This document shows, one piece after another, positions 37,947 to 47,724 of a DNA stretch of 51,546 nt. The stretch lies in the NCBI GenBank assembly GCA_000806155.1, contig JWKX01000014.1, forward strand, positions 1 to 51,546, read 5' to 3'. Each line of letters starts with the position of its first letter. Within the stretch, counting starts at the first letter, position 1. The notes beneath the pieces are model-generated. The model did not search any database. It had not been told where the DNA came from and saw only the letters and a list, made by a program, of their open reading frames with translations. Made by a program: the position numbers and the translations under genes. Source of the stretch: an archaeon GW2011_AR18. Lineage in GTDB: Archaea; Nanobdellota; Nanobdellia; SCGC-AAA011-G17; GW2011-AR18.

Positions 37947-38942
37947 CTATATAACCTCAACCCTTTTATTCTTCACAAGTATCTCTACTATCTTCACAGG
38001 CAAGTTAGCCATATCTTCTGCTTCATATGGTCCATAGATATTCAAATCATCCCCTAAGAACTTAGGAACAGGTTCTACAAACCTTACTGTCTGATTCTTC
38101 TTCTCTTCAACTTTAGATTCTCCTTTAATTATGACTTTATCAGGCTCTTTTCCATCTAATAGATTATATAATACATTCTTCCTATAATTATTAAATAAGT
38201 TTACTAGTGCATTATACATCTCTCTCTCATCTTCTAGTAATGCATCTGCATCCTGTACTGTTCCTGATGCTCTTGAGCTTGATAATGCTAAATCTATTAT
38301 TTTTGTCTCTCTTTTCTCATATAATTCTTTCAATAACATCTTACTATTATCTAATTGTCTTTTAGTCTTACTTATACTATCATTTGCAAATACACTATCT
38401 TTTGATTCTTGACTCTTTAATATTGCCTTCTTCTCCTCTAGATACCTTAATAACTTTTTATAGAAGCTCTTATCAATTTTCTGTAACTCTGTTTTATACT
38501 TTTCTAACCTTAATGTTTCATACAAATTATCAAATGTGATTACTCCATCTTCCATTATACTAATCTCTGGTATCTCTGTTAATGCCTTTTCTACTGTCTC
38601 TATTGCTATTGATTTACCATAATAGTTAGTGCTGTTCCTTAATTGCCTGTACCTGTCAAATTTTATTGATAATTCATTCTCTTTTAATATATCTTTTAAA
38701 AAGTATGTTATTGACTCATGTGATTCAAATTTATATCCTTGCATATATCCTATTGCCTCACAATACTGTCTTAGTGCTTCATATAACTCTCTTAATATGC
38801 TTACATAGTTATGTTCTAATACTCTTAATTCTTTTGCTGATAATATTGCATTCTCTGCTGCTTTTATGAGGCTTTTTGCTCTTGTATTGTCTTTTATCAC
38901 AATTTTTGCATATCCCTGTTCTATACTGTTTTTGAATTCCAT
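37947..38942 (-). CDS. Apparent HEPN-GINS fusion: residues ~1-129 HEPN-like, ~130-331 archaeal GINS
   Basis: N-terminus AKSLIKAAENAILSAKELRVLEHNYVSILRELYEALRQYCEAIGY...YRQLRNSTNYYGKSI; C-terminus ITFDNLYETLRLEKYKTELQKIDKSFYKKLLRYLEEKK...TVRFVEPVPKFLGDDLNIYGPYEAEDMANLPVKIVEILVKNKRVEVI. Internal ATG at 38555. Confidence 0.8.
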   Translation of the reverse strand: MEFKNSIEQGYAKIVIKDNTRAKSLIKAAENAILSAKELRVLEHNYVSILRELYEALRQYCEAIGYMQGYKFESHESITYFLKDILKENELSIKFDRYRQLRNSTNYYGKSIAIETVEKALTEIPEISIMEDGVITFDNLYETLRLEKYKTELQKIDKSFYKKLLRYLEEKKAILKSQESKDSVFANDSISKTKRQLDNSKMLLKELYEKRETKIIDLALSSSRASGTVQDADALLEDEREMYNALVNLFNNYRKNVLYNLLDGKEPDKVIIKGESKVEEKKNQTVRFVEPVPKFLGDDLNIYGPYEAEDMANLPVKIVEILVKNKRVEVI

Positions 38943-39475
38943 TATACAACCTCTAATTTTCCTGCTAATGTTATCCCGTTTATTATGTTATTTACTAATT
39001 CAGGATTCTTTATTTTCATATTATTGAATTCTTTTTCTGTTAATCTGTGTATGCTTATTTTTCTTTTCAGTATTTTTTCGTATTTTTCTTTATTGAACTC
39101 TTTTTGTATATTTGTTAATATGAATATGTCTATATCACTGTTTTTTGTGTTTGTTGCTGTTGCATAGCTTCCAAATAATATTATTGTAGGGTAATCATAA
39201 TATTCTTCAAGTTCTTCTATTATTCCTGATTCTCTTAGTTTATCAAGATTATAATATAATTTATTGTTGATGAATTTTTTATTTTTTGTGTTTGCTATAT
39301 AAGTTTCATACAATTTTGTATCTTTTTTTTCTAATAACCCATCTTTTACAAGATTATTTAAATATTTTCTTGCTGTCATATGATTTATCTTTGCTAGTCT
39401 TGCTATCTCTCTTATGTGATACTCTCCTAATGGGTCTTCGAAAAAATATTGTAATATTAATAATTCTTTATCCAT
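38942..39475 (-). CDS. Winged-helix + MNT nucleotidyltransferase protein
   Basis: HIREIARLAKINHMTARKYLNNLVKDGLLEKK, then ILFGSYATATNTKNSDIDIFIL; TAATG junction with the HEPN-GINS ORF. Confidence 0.88.
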   Translation of the reverse strand: MDKELLILQYFFEDPLGEYHIREIARLAKINHMTARKYLNNLVKDGLLEKKDTKLYETYIANTKNKKFINNKLYYNLDKLRESGIIEELEEYYDYPTIILFGSYATATNTKNSDIDIFILTNIQKEFNKEKYEKILKRKISIHRLTEKEFNNMKIKNPELVNNIINGITLAGKLEVV

Positions 39476-39486
39476 GTGTATAATAA

Positions 39487-39504
39487 TATATACAGTTGTA
39501 TATA
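39487..39504. promoter_or_regulatory. Candidate operator upstream of wHTH-MNT
   Basis: TATATACA-gt-TGTATATA, 12 bp upstream of the start codon. Confidence 0.65.
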
Positions 39505-39578
39505 AATATTTCTATTTACTTTTAATTTGTATTTTCAAACACTAATAACTTTAAAATCTGGTTCTTTTCACTATTTCT

Positions 39579-40247
39579 ATGGTTTTATCACTTAATGCCT
39601 TTGGAATTCCTGATTATCCTTATTCTGAATGGATTTTATTGTCTCATAGGACTATGTTTTCTGAATCTTTAGTAATTTATGATAATAATGAGTCTATGTC
39701 TTCTAAACCTAAGGATGTTGATCTATGGATTCGTTGTATAAAGAGCTTAGCTTTCCCTAAAACTAATAATGAACCTAAAAGAGCTAAATCAACAGAAAGT
39801 CCTGTACGTTTCAATCTTTACAATGGTTGGGATGAGGATTTAATGAATTCTAGGACTTATGATGGAATGTTTTCTGTTCTTGAAAAACTTAATGCATCTT
39901 ATATGCCTGTTCTCTGTCGTCCATCTGAAGCTCCTTTTAATCCCTATTCTCTTCCTGGAGCTTTTCCTGATATTGTTTATAGTTCTGATATTAGGTCTAG
40001 ATTTATAAGTTCTGTAAAAGATACTATTAAGAAAATTGGGGGTAGTGATGCCTGTATTAATCATGAGATGGATTATTATCATCAGTTTCCTGAAAGGCTT
40101 CGTTCTCTTCAACTTCTAGATGATTTAGTTTCAAAGAATCCACCAAGTAGTTTAAGATCAAGTGGCTGGGATGCTGATCGTGTTGCATATCCTTATTATA
40201 TCAGTTTAAAGAGAGAACATGATGTAAGTCGTGCTTATCTGTTTTAA
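39579..40247 (+). CDS. Hypothetical protein
   Basis: 222-aa ORF with no recognised motif. Confidence 0.6.
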   Translation: MVLSLNAFGIPDYPYSEWILLSHRTMFSESLVIYDNNESMSSKPKDVDLWIRCIKSLAFPKTNNEPKRAKSTESPVRFNLYNGWDEDLMNSRTYDGMFSVLEKLNASYMPVLCRPSEAPFNPYSLPGAFPDIVYSSDIRSRFISSVKDTIKKIGGSDACINHEMDYYHQFPERLRSLQLLDDLVSKNPPSSLRSSGWDADRVAYPYYISLKREHDVSRAYLF

Positions 40248-40282
40248 TTTATTGATTTAAAATAAAGTCACATGATTCAAAT

Positions 40283-41349
40283 TCAATGCTCTTGTTCAGT
40301 AATACTATTCTCAAATCCTAGTTTTCTTAATACATCTTTTCCATATAATTGTTTATAATATCCATCTTCTGCTTCGCTCTCATTGAATCTTCTCATTGTA
40401 TCTCTCTTTTTCTTAAATATCCAAAGAACTCTTTATCTATTAATTCTATCATTTTTTTCTTTTCTATTGGGTTGTTATCATGTCCCATTACATCTAGTTC
40501 TTTGAAATGTATAAAATATTTACTTAAATTACCTTTTTTGATCATTATCTTGCTATATGCTAGTGTTTCATTTAATCCTTTATACAGGTTATCTAATAAT
40601 CCTTTATTTGTTGTTTCTGGATAATCAAACTTTAATACTTTCATTCCTGATAATTTAGCTATTCCTACCTCTAATGGCATTGATACAACTGCTCCCCATC
40701 CTGTTTTCTTTGGCAGTTCTGGCAGTATTATTCCTGCATCTCTTACTAGTATTGCATTTGCTTTCAATAAATATTTTTTATTTCTCTGATTATTTACTGG
40801 ATGATTCTTTAATATTTCATGGCATTGTTTTACAAAACTGTTTACTACATTTGCACTCACTTTTGTTTTTCTTTCAGGATCTAATGCTCTGCACTCTTCT
40901 ATATTATTTATATTATTGTTTACTGCAACTCCGAATCTCCCAACTCTTTTATATGCTGGATCTACATTTGATATATTATCTGAGAAATCTCCCCCTTTGA
41001 TTACTAATACTCCTCTGTGTCCTACTGTTGCTCTGAATTCGAAATCATAATCTAGTTTTACTTTTTCATTTATTGTTTTCTCTAATTCTTTAGCCTCTTT
41101 TGTTGTTAATGTCCTTCCTACTCTTCTGTCTAATATTAATCTGTTATCAACTGTTGCGAAATTTGTTCTTAATGCTAGATTTCCATTCTTGGCTAATTGT
41201 TCATTTACTGTATATACATATCCGCCATTCCCTCTACTAGCGAAATAATCTAAATTAGGAGTTTTAGCTGCTTCTAGTGGTGTTAATCCATCTAATAATT
41301 TACATGCTCTGTCTCCCACTCCATCTAGAATTATGAATATCTTCACCAT
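40283..41349 (-). pseudogene. apgM: Archaeal-type phosphoglycerate mutase (ApgM) with two missing blocks
   Basis: MVKIFIILDGVGDRACK...TPLEAAKTPNLDYFASRG...LALRTNFATVD...GHRGVLVIKGGDFSDNISNVDPAY; main ORF 40393-41349, C-terminal fragment MRRFNESEAEDGYYKQLYGKDVLRKLGF at 40283-40396 in another frame. Confidence 0.75.
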
Positions 41350-41383
41350 CTTATTTTTTCATGATTAATTTTAGTATTTAATG

Positions 41384-41659
41384 TTATCGTTGCCCAACAA
41401 TGATATTCGTGTTATAGAGGTAATCATTATATGCTTCTTTGTATTCCTTATACTTTAATATTATCTTTCTTGCCTCTTCTGTATCATCTATTGGTATTCT
41501 TGGAAGGCTTCCATATGAATTATTGAATATTCTATCTGCAAGCCCAGTTACTGCAAATAATCTCAATTCCTCTAATGGTGCTGTTTTTACTAACAATTCT
41601 ATTCCTGCATTTGTATCATTCTGATTTATACTTCCTTTTTTCATAGTGATTTTATCCAA
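41384..41659 (-). CDS. Hypothetical protein
   Basis: 91-aa ORF. Confidence 0.5.
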   Translation of the reverse strand: MDKITMKKGSINQNDTNAGIELLVKTAPLEELRLFAVTGLADRIFNNSYGSLPRIPIDDTEEARKIILKYKEYKEAYNDYLYNTNIIVGQR

Positions 41660-41725
41660 TTTCTTCTTTCAATTATATTATATTAACATCATAACTTTTA
41701 TATCCATTTCTGTAATCTTTTATAT

Positions 41726-42706
41726 ATGAAAATCAAGCAGGTTCCTGAAGATTTCATTGTTGATGAAGTTATTCAGTTGAAATTAGTTAAAGATAGGACT
41801 AATTATATTATCTTTAAATTAACTAAGACTAATTGGGATTCTTTTAAAGTTATTAATAATCTTTCTAAAGCTTTGAATATTAAAAATAAGTTGATTGGTT
41901 ATGCTGGCAATAAAGATAAGTTAGCTATTACTTCTCAGTATGTCTCTTTCTATAAAATTCCTAAAGAACGTATCGAAAGAGTTAAGATGCATGATGTTAA
42001 ATTGGAATTTGTTGGTTATGCTGTTGACAGGATTAATCTTGGAGACTTAGAAGGTAATAATTTTATTATAGCTGTTAGGGATTTATCTAAAAAAGTAATT
42101 CTTCCTAAAGATTTACAGTTAGAAAACTATTTTGGCGATCAGAGATTTGGTAATAAAGCTAATACTCATCTAGTTGGTAAGGCTATTATTAAGAAAGATT
42201 TCAAATTAGCTTGTGAATTATTGAATATTCCTATGAGTAATAATGATTTTATTTTTGAATTAAGAAAGCAGCCTAGAAGATTATTAAGATTTTATATCTC
42301 AAGTTATCAGGCTTTTATCTGGAATAAACTTTTAAGTAATCATTTAAAAAAACAAAAAGATAGTTTAATAATAAAGTCCAATTCAGGTGATTTATACATC
42401 TCTAAATCTAACATTGAAGATTTTAAAATTCCTTTGATTAGTTTTGATGCCGAAATGTCTGATGAGTTAAAATCTATTTTAGAAGAGGAGAATATCCAAT
42501 TAAAAGATTTTATTATTCCTCAGATGCCTGAATTAACAACTGAAACAGTTTATAGAAATGCTTTCATTGATGTTAAAAATATCTCTTTTGAATATTCTGA
42601 TGATGAATTAAATAAAAATAAATTAAAAGTAGTCATTAAATTCTTCCTTCCTAAGGGTTGTTATGCTACGATGTTGATCTCTAAATTAGAGAATATTCTT
42701 AAATAA
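41726..42706 (+). CDS. truD: tRNA pseudouridine synthase TruD
   Basis: PEDFIVDEV...LIGYAGNKDKLAITSQYVS...ENYFGDQRFGNKANTHLVGKAI. Confidence 0.92.
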   Translation: MKIKQVPEDFIVDEVIQLKLVKDRTNYIIFKLTKTNWDSFKVINNLSKALNIKNKLIGYAGNKDKLAITSQYVSFYKIPKERIERVKMHDVKLEFVGYAVDRINLGDLEGNNFIIAVRDLSKKVILPKDLQLENYFGDQRFGNKANTHLVGKAIIKKDFKLACELLNIPMSNNDFIFELRKQPRRLLRFYISSYQAFIWNKLLSNHLKKQKDSLIIKSNSGDLYISKSNIEDFKIPLISFDAEMSDELKSILEEENIQLKDFIIPQMPELTTETVYRNAFIDVKNISFEYSDDELNKNKLKVVIKFFLPKGCYATMLISKLENILK

Positions 42707-42768
42707 TGAGATAAGACCAAAATAAAGGCTAGAGAAATATTTATAAATCTAATAATCTTATAAAAATT

Positions 42769-43194
42769 ATGAGGCCAACAAATGTTTGTAACTCCAGGGG
42801 TCAGTTAGAGGTATTTAATATAAAGTCGGATGATTTTGAAAAAAATAATGAAATAATTAAGTCTTTCTTAGGGTTTCTTAAATATTTCAGACTAAAAGAG
42901 CAATACAAGGATGCTGCTAAACTTTTAAAAATGAAGGGAGAAATTAGTACTTATCCTGCTATAGTCTGGTCGTATAAATTATCTAGTGATCCTACTGATA
43001 AATCTATGCCATCTCAGGACGGATTTATTCTTAAATTTGAATGCAAAATTTATGAGACCTTTAGGTTAGAAAATGGGATCATTAAGAAGCTCGAACCTAA
43101 ATCAATAAAGCTACTAAAGGAGATTTCAAATACTATAAGTGTTAGGTGGGCGGACTATGATAGCTTATCACTACTTGAAAGAATTCTTGATTAG
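42769..43194 (+). CDS. Hypothetical protein
   Basis: 141-aa ORF with promoter-like AT-rich upstream. Confidence 0.55.
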   Translation: MRPTNVCNSRGQLEVFNIKSDDFEKNNEIIKSFLGFLKYFRLKEQYKDAAKLLKMKGEISTYPAIVWSYKLSSDPTDKSMPSQDGFILKFECKIYETFRLENGIIKKLEPKSIKLLKEISNTISVRWADYDSLSLLERILD

Positions 43195-43229
43195 AAAGTT
43201 ATTTAAACGAAAATTAAGAATATAAGTTT

Positions 43230-45263
43230 ATGCTTGAGCTTTTAGATAAGAGGGTTAGGGAATTTAACAAACTTCTTAGGACTAGTCATGATTTTATTAA
43301 AGAAAATAAATTCTCTGAAGCTTTAGAATATTATAACTTATTGAATAAACATTTTAATCATATCCCTAAAAGAAATCGTACTAAAGAGATGAGCAATGGT
43401 TTGAATCTTGTTTATGAAGAATTAAGATTATACATGAGGATCAATGAAGCTTACTCTCTAGCTAAGGATGGTAATTTTTCTAAGATGAATGAAGAGTTAA
43501 CTATTATTAATGATATTGTTCATGATCTTAAATCTGAAAGATCTTCTGAAATTCCTCCTTTATTGGAATCTACTGAAAAATATTTCTCTTTCCTTAAAGA
43601 AGTTTATAATTTTAACATATCTAAAAAATCTTTTATTGAACATTACAATAATATTAACTCTGATATTAAAAGTATGGATATTGCTAAGGCTAATTCTGAA
43701 ATTCCTAAACTATTTTATTTATACAATAAATTATCTCCTTTCATCTCTCGTAAGGAAAAGTTTGAATTATATGATATGCTTAAATCAACTTACAAGGAAT
43801 TATCTATCAAGAATCTTATGAAGAAAGCTCATATGAGAAGTTTCTCTATTCTATATGCTCCTGAGAAGATTGAAAGACCTAAACATGAATCAAATATTGA
43901 AATTCCTGTACTGAATATAAGATCTAATGTAAAGTTTGATAAGGTTTATAGGGATATAAGGTCTTTAATTAAAAAAGATGATTATTTTGATTCTTTTGTC
44001 AGATATGAAGAACAGCTGATGGATAATTATCTTGTTCGCGAATTATTCTCTGAATTCAAAAGACCTGTCATAGAAATCCCTCATCATGATAAATTATTAA
44101 GAATTCCAAAGTTTAAATTGACTGATGTTGTATTCTACTCAAAGAAGTATGACAATATTCACAAGCTTATACGTAAAGGTAAATATGTTGACGCTGTTAA
44201 TTTCTACGAGAATGAGATTGTCCATAACGCTTTTCCTAAACTATTATTGGATGAGAAATTTAGTTTAGATAAGATTAATAATCCTAGACATGAGAAATCT
44301 TTAGTTTTGCCTGATTTTAAAGGGACAGAGAGTGTTGATTATGATAGTGCCTACCACAAAGTTCATAGTTCTGTTTCAAGAAAAAACTATCATAAAGCTG
44401 TTGAATTTTACGAAAAAGAGATTAACAATAATAAATTCTTTAAAGACTTAGCTGATGATTTTAATCTTCCTAAAGTATCTAATCCTAAGCATGATAAGTT
44501 TGTTGTCCTTCCAGAGTTCAATAAAATAAAAACAGCAGATTATTCTGAAGATTATGAAAAAGTACACGAATATTTAGATGATGAGGGTTATGCTAAAGCA
44601 TTAAGATTATATGAATCTAAGATTAATCATAACTCTTTTAAGAATATTTTAAAGAATAAATTTATAATTCCTAAAATTAAAACTCCTAATAATAAACTTG
44701 AACATCACCATTTCAAACCTCAAGATTTAGCTGATATTCCTAAGGATTTAGAAAAACTTCATAATAAACTAGAAAAAGAAATTCCTAAAGCAGAACTTCA
44801 AATTCCTAAAATAATAGCTAATCACAAACCTCAATCTAGAGATTTCAAAGTTCCAGAATCAGTTTCTTACTCTAAAGAGTTTAGTTTAGTTCATAATAAA
44901 TTAAAAAATAATACATATTTTCCTAAATCTAGTATAGAGATTACTAATATTAAACTAAATAATTATAAAGTTTCTAAACGTGAAATTAAGACTCAGGATG
45001 TTGTTCATTATTCTAAAGACTTTGATAAAATTCATGATGATATTGATTCTGGTGATTATGATAAAGCTTTATCTATGTTAGAAAATAGAAAAGTAACTCA
45101 TAAAGCTGTTGAAATTAAAAAAGTTAAACTTAATGCTAAAGCTCCTGTCATTCTTGATAAGATTCCTAAACAAATTCATTACAGTAAGAACTATTCAAAA
45201 ATAAACTCCTTATTAAAGAAGGGTAATTATGAAGATGCTTTAAAATTGTATGAAAAGATATAA
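43230..45263 (+). CDS. Tandem helical-repeat protein
   Basis: Repeated VxYSxxYxKIHxxLxxGxYxxALxxYExxI units separated by NPxHxKxxxLPxF linkers. Confidence 0.75.
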   Translation: MLELLDKRVREFNKLLRTSHDFIKENKFSEALEYYNLLNKHFNHIPKRNRTKEMSNGLNLVYEELRLYMRINEAYSLAKDGNFSKMNEELTIINDIVHDLKSERSSEIPPLLESTEKYFSFLKEVYNFNISKKSFIEHYNNINSDIKSMDIAKANSEIPKLFYLYNKLSPFISRKEKFELYDMLKSTYKELSIKNLMKKAHMRSFSILYAPEKIERPKHESNIEIPVLNIRSNVKFDKVYRDIRSLIKKDDYFDSFVRYEEQLMDNYLVRELFSEFKRPVIEIPHHDKLLRIPKFKLTDVVFYSKKYDNIHKLIRKGKYVDAVNFYENEIVHNAFPKLLLDEKFSLDKINNPRHEKSLVLPDFKGTESVDYDSAYHKVHSSVSRKNYHKAVEFYEKEINNNKFFKDLADDFNLPKVSNPKHDKFVVLPEFNKIKTADYSEDYEKVHEYLDDEGYAKALRLYESKINHNSFKNILKNKFIIPKIKTPNNKLEHHHFKPQDLADIPKDLEKLHNKLEKEIPKAELQIPKIIANHKPQSRDFKVPESVSYSKEFSLVHNKLKNNTYFPKSSIEITNIKLNNYKVSKREIKTQDVVHYSKDFDKIHDDIDSGDYDKALSMLENRKVTHKAVEIKKVKLNAKAPVILDKIPKQIHYSKNYSKINSLLKKGNYEDALKLYEKI

Positions 45264-45302
45264 TAAAAAGCTTTAAATCTCTTTTATTCTGGTATTAATT
45301 CT

Positions 45303-46619
45303 ATGTTTGGATTTTTAAAAGATAAACTGAAGGGAGCTATCAGTAAGTTCTCTAAAAGTGTAGAAGAATCTAAAGAAGAATTTACACCAGTTGAAGAATC
45401 AAAGCCTAAGAAAGAAATAAAGAAACATGAAGAAAAGAAAGAAGTAAAAAATAAAGAAGTTAAGAAAAAAGAAAAATCTAAGGATCATAAGGTTAAAGAA
45501 AAAACAAAAAAAGTTCTTGAAGAAAAAGAAGTAGAAATCCCAGAAGTTATTGAAGAAGAAATAAAAATTGAAAATAAAGTTGATGAAGTTGTTATTAAAG
45601 AAGATGTTGAAGTCAAACAAGAATCTAAAGGTTTCTTCTCTAAATTAAAAGATAAATTTACTTCTAAAGAAGAGAAAGTTGAAGTTAAACCAGTTGAAGA
45701 ATTTAAAGAAACTGAAATAAAGTCGGAAGTCAAGGAAGAAAAAAGTTTCTTTGGTTCTATTAAGGAAAAGATTACAACAACTAAAATCTCTAATGATAAA
45801 TTCGAAGAATTATTCTCTGAATTAGAGATTGGTTTATTAGAAAGTAATGTTGCTTTAGAAGTTATTGATAAGATTAAAGATGATCTTAAAAGTAATATTG
45901 TTGATAAGCCTATCAAGAGAGGTTCTGTTGAGGATGAGATTAAGAACGGTTTAAAATCCAGTATTGAAGATCTTTTCTTAGTTCCAAACATTAATTTATT
46001 AGATAATATTAAAAATAAATCTACAAAACCTTATGTTATATGTTTTGTTGGTATTAATGGTTCTGGTAAAACTACTTCTATATCTAAAATAGCTAATTTG
46101 CTTAAAAAAAATAAATTGTCAGTTGTTCTTGCAGCTTCAGACACTTTCAGAGCAGCTGCTATTCAACAATTAAAGGAATGGGGAGAAAAACTTAATCTGA
46201 AAGTTATTGCTCATGATTATGGTTCTGATCCTGCAGCAGTTGCTTTTGATGCTATATCTTATGCTAAAGCTCACAATATTGATGTTGTTTTAATAGACAC
46301 AGCAGGAAGATTACATTCTAATAAAGATTTGATTCGCGAGATGGAAAAAATAGTTAGAGTTTCAAAACCTGACTTAAAATTATTTGTTGGTGAATCTATT
46401 ACTGGTAATGATTGTACTGAACAGGCTAAAGAATTCAATAGTGCAATTAATATTGATGGTATTATCTTATCTAAAGCTGATATTGATGAGAAAGGTGGCA
46501 CTATGGTTTCTGTCTCTTATATCACTAAAAAACCTATTTTATATTTAGGAACTGGACAGTCTGTTAATGATATTAAAGAATTCAATAAAGATGAAATTAT
46601 TAAGAATTTAGGACTTTAA
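45303..46619 (+). CDS. ftsY: SRP receptor FtsY
   Basis: GINGSGKTTSISKIANLL, AASDTFRAAAIQQLKEW, LIDTAGRLHSNKDLIREMEKI, LSKADIDEKGGTMVSVSYITKKPILYLGTGQ. Confidence 0.95.
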   Translation: MFGFLKDKLKGAISKFSKSVEESKEEFTPVEESKPKKEIKKHEEKKEVKNKEVKKKEKSKDHKVKEKTKKVLEEKEVEIPEVIEEEIKIENKVDEVVIKEDVEVKQESKGFFSKLKDKFTSKEEKVEVKPVEEFKETEIKSEVKEEKSFFGSIKEKITTTKISNDKFEELFSELEIGLLESNVALEVIDKIKDDLKSNIVDKPIKRGSVEDEIKNGLKSSIEDLFLVPNINLLDNIKNKSTKPYVICFVGINGSGKTTSISKIANLLKKNKLSVVLAASDTFRAAAIQQLKEWGEKLNLKVIAHDYGSDPAAVAFDAISYAKAHNIDVVLIDTAGRLHSNKDLIREMEKIVRVSKPDLKLFVGESITGNDCTEQAKEFNSAINIDGIILSKADIDEKGGTMVSVSYITKKPILYLGTGQSVNDIKEFNKDEIIKNLGL

Positions 46620-47329
46620 ACAACAACTCCATTTAATCCAAATATTATCTTTAGTAATAATCCTACTCCATATCCTATTATCGCAGATACTATTCCTATC
46701 AACATTAATTCTGTTCCACTTCTTTTCCAGTTTCCTATGCTTAATTTAGCTTTTAATGCTCCAACTATGAATAATACTATTGCAGAAAATATTAATGATG
46801 TTATTATCCCATTTTTTATATTTAATACTAAGAATGGTATTATTGGTACTATTGAACCTATAACTGTTGCTAATCCAACAACTGCTGCTACACTTAATGG
46901 TTTTTCATATTCTTCAGGGCTTAGATTATGTTCTTCCTGCATTATTGTTTTTGCCCATGTTTTCTTGTTTGAAATTATTTTATTTACTATTGAATTTAAT
47001 AAATTTCCTCTAAATCCTTTATTATAATATAAATCTCTTATTTGTTTTATCTCTGCTTTCGGTTGTTCTTTTATCTCTTCTTCCTCTTCTTTTAATCTGC
47101 TCTCATAGTATTCTTTTGCTGCTTTGCTTGAAGTATAAGCTACTGCTCCCATTGATATTGATTCAGCTACTAACGATACTAATCCTGCTATTATCACTAT
47201 TTTCTTATCAGCTGTTGCACTTGCAACTCCTAATACTAATCCTAAAACATTTACTATACCATCCTGTCCTCCTAGAATTAAGTTTTTGAAATTAAATTTA
47301 CTTGACTTATGACTCATATCTTTTTTCAT
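46616..47329 (-). CDS. VIT1/CCC1-family transporter
   Basis: LILGGQDGIVNVLGLVLGVASAT...LVAESISMGAVAYTSSKAAKEYYES. Confidence 0.88.
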   Translation of the reverse strand: MKKDMSHKSSKFNFKNLILGGQDGIVNVLGLVLGVASATADKKIVIIAGLVSLVAESISMGAVAYTSSKAAKEYYESRLKEEEEEIKEQPKAEIKQIRDLYYNKGFRGNLLNSIVNKIISNKKTWAKTIMQEEHNLSPEEYEKPLSVAAVVGLATVIGSIVPIIPFLVLNIKNGIITSLIFSAIVLFIVGALKAKLSIGNWKRSGTELMLIGIVSAIIGYGVGLLLKIIFGLNGVVV

Positions 47330-47407
47330 TAATAGAATTATTTTATTAGTTTATTATAAAGATTTCTAATTGAAAGATTTTTATATTAGTTACAATTAAA
47401 TTATAAT

Positions 47408-47641
47408 ATGCAGTTCAGAAGGCATACAGGCGGAAATGTAGAATTTAGTGATAAAAAGGATGATAGTCTAGGTTATGCGGCTGAATATGATAAACTTGTC
47501 AAAAAGAGATTAAAAAAAGAATATGAAAATAATTTAATAATCTACGCAGAAGATTTAAAAAAGTGGAATGAAAAGAATAAACTTTTAAAAATATTTAGCT
47601 TTTACAAAAAACCCAAAAAACCTGAATTAGTAAATTTTTAA
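47408..47641 (+). CDS. Hypothetical protein
   Basis: 77-aa charged ORF. Confidence 0.5.
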   Translation: MQFRRHTGGNVEFSDKKDDSLGYAAEYDKLVKKRLKKEYENNLIIYAEDLKKWNEKNKLLKIFSFYKKPKKPELVNF

Positions 47642-47724
47642 CCAAATAACTTTTAAACTATTCTTTATTTTATAGAATCATTCTAAATCACAGGTTTTAT
47701 ATCTTTTTCATTTTTATTATTTAT

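Noticed and set aside
45399-45991. Minus-strand ORFs opposite ftsY (73 and 168 aa)
   Set aside because: Low-complexity Phe/Ser-rich products antisense to the Lys/Glu-rich ftsY linker; composition artefact.
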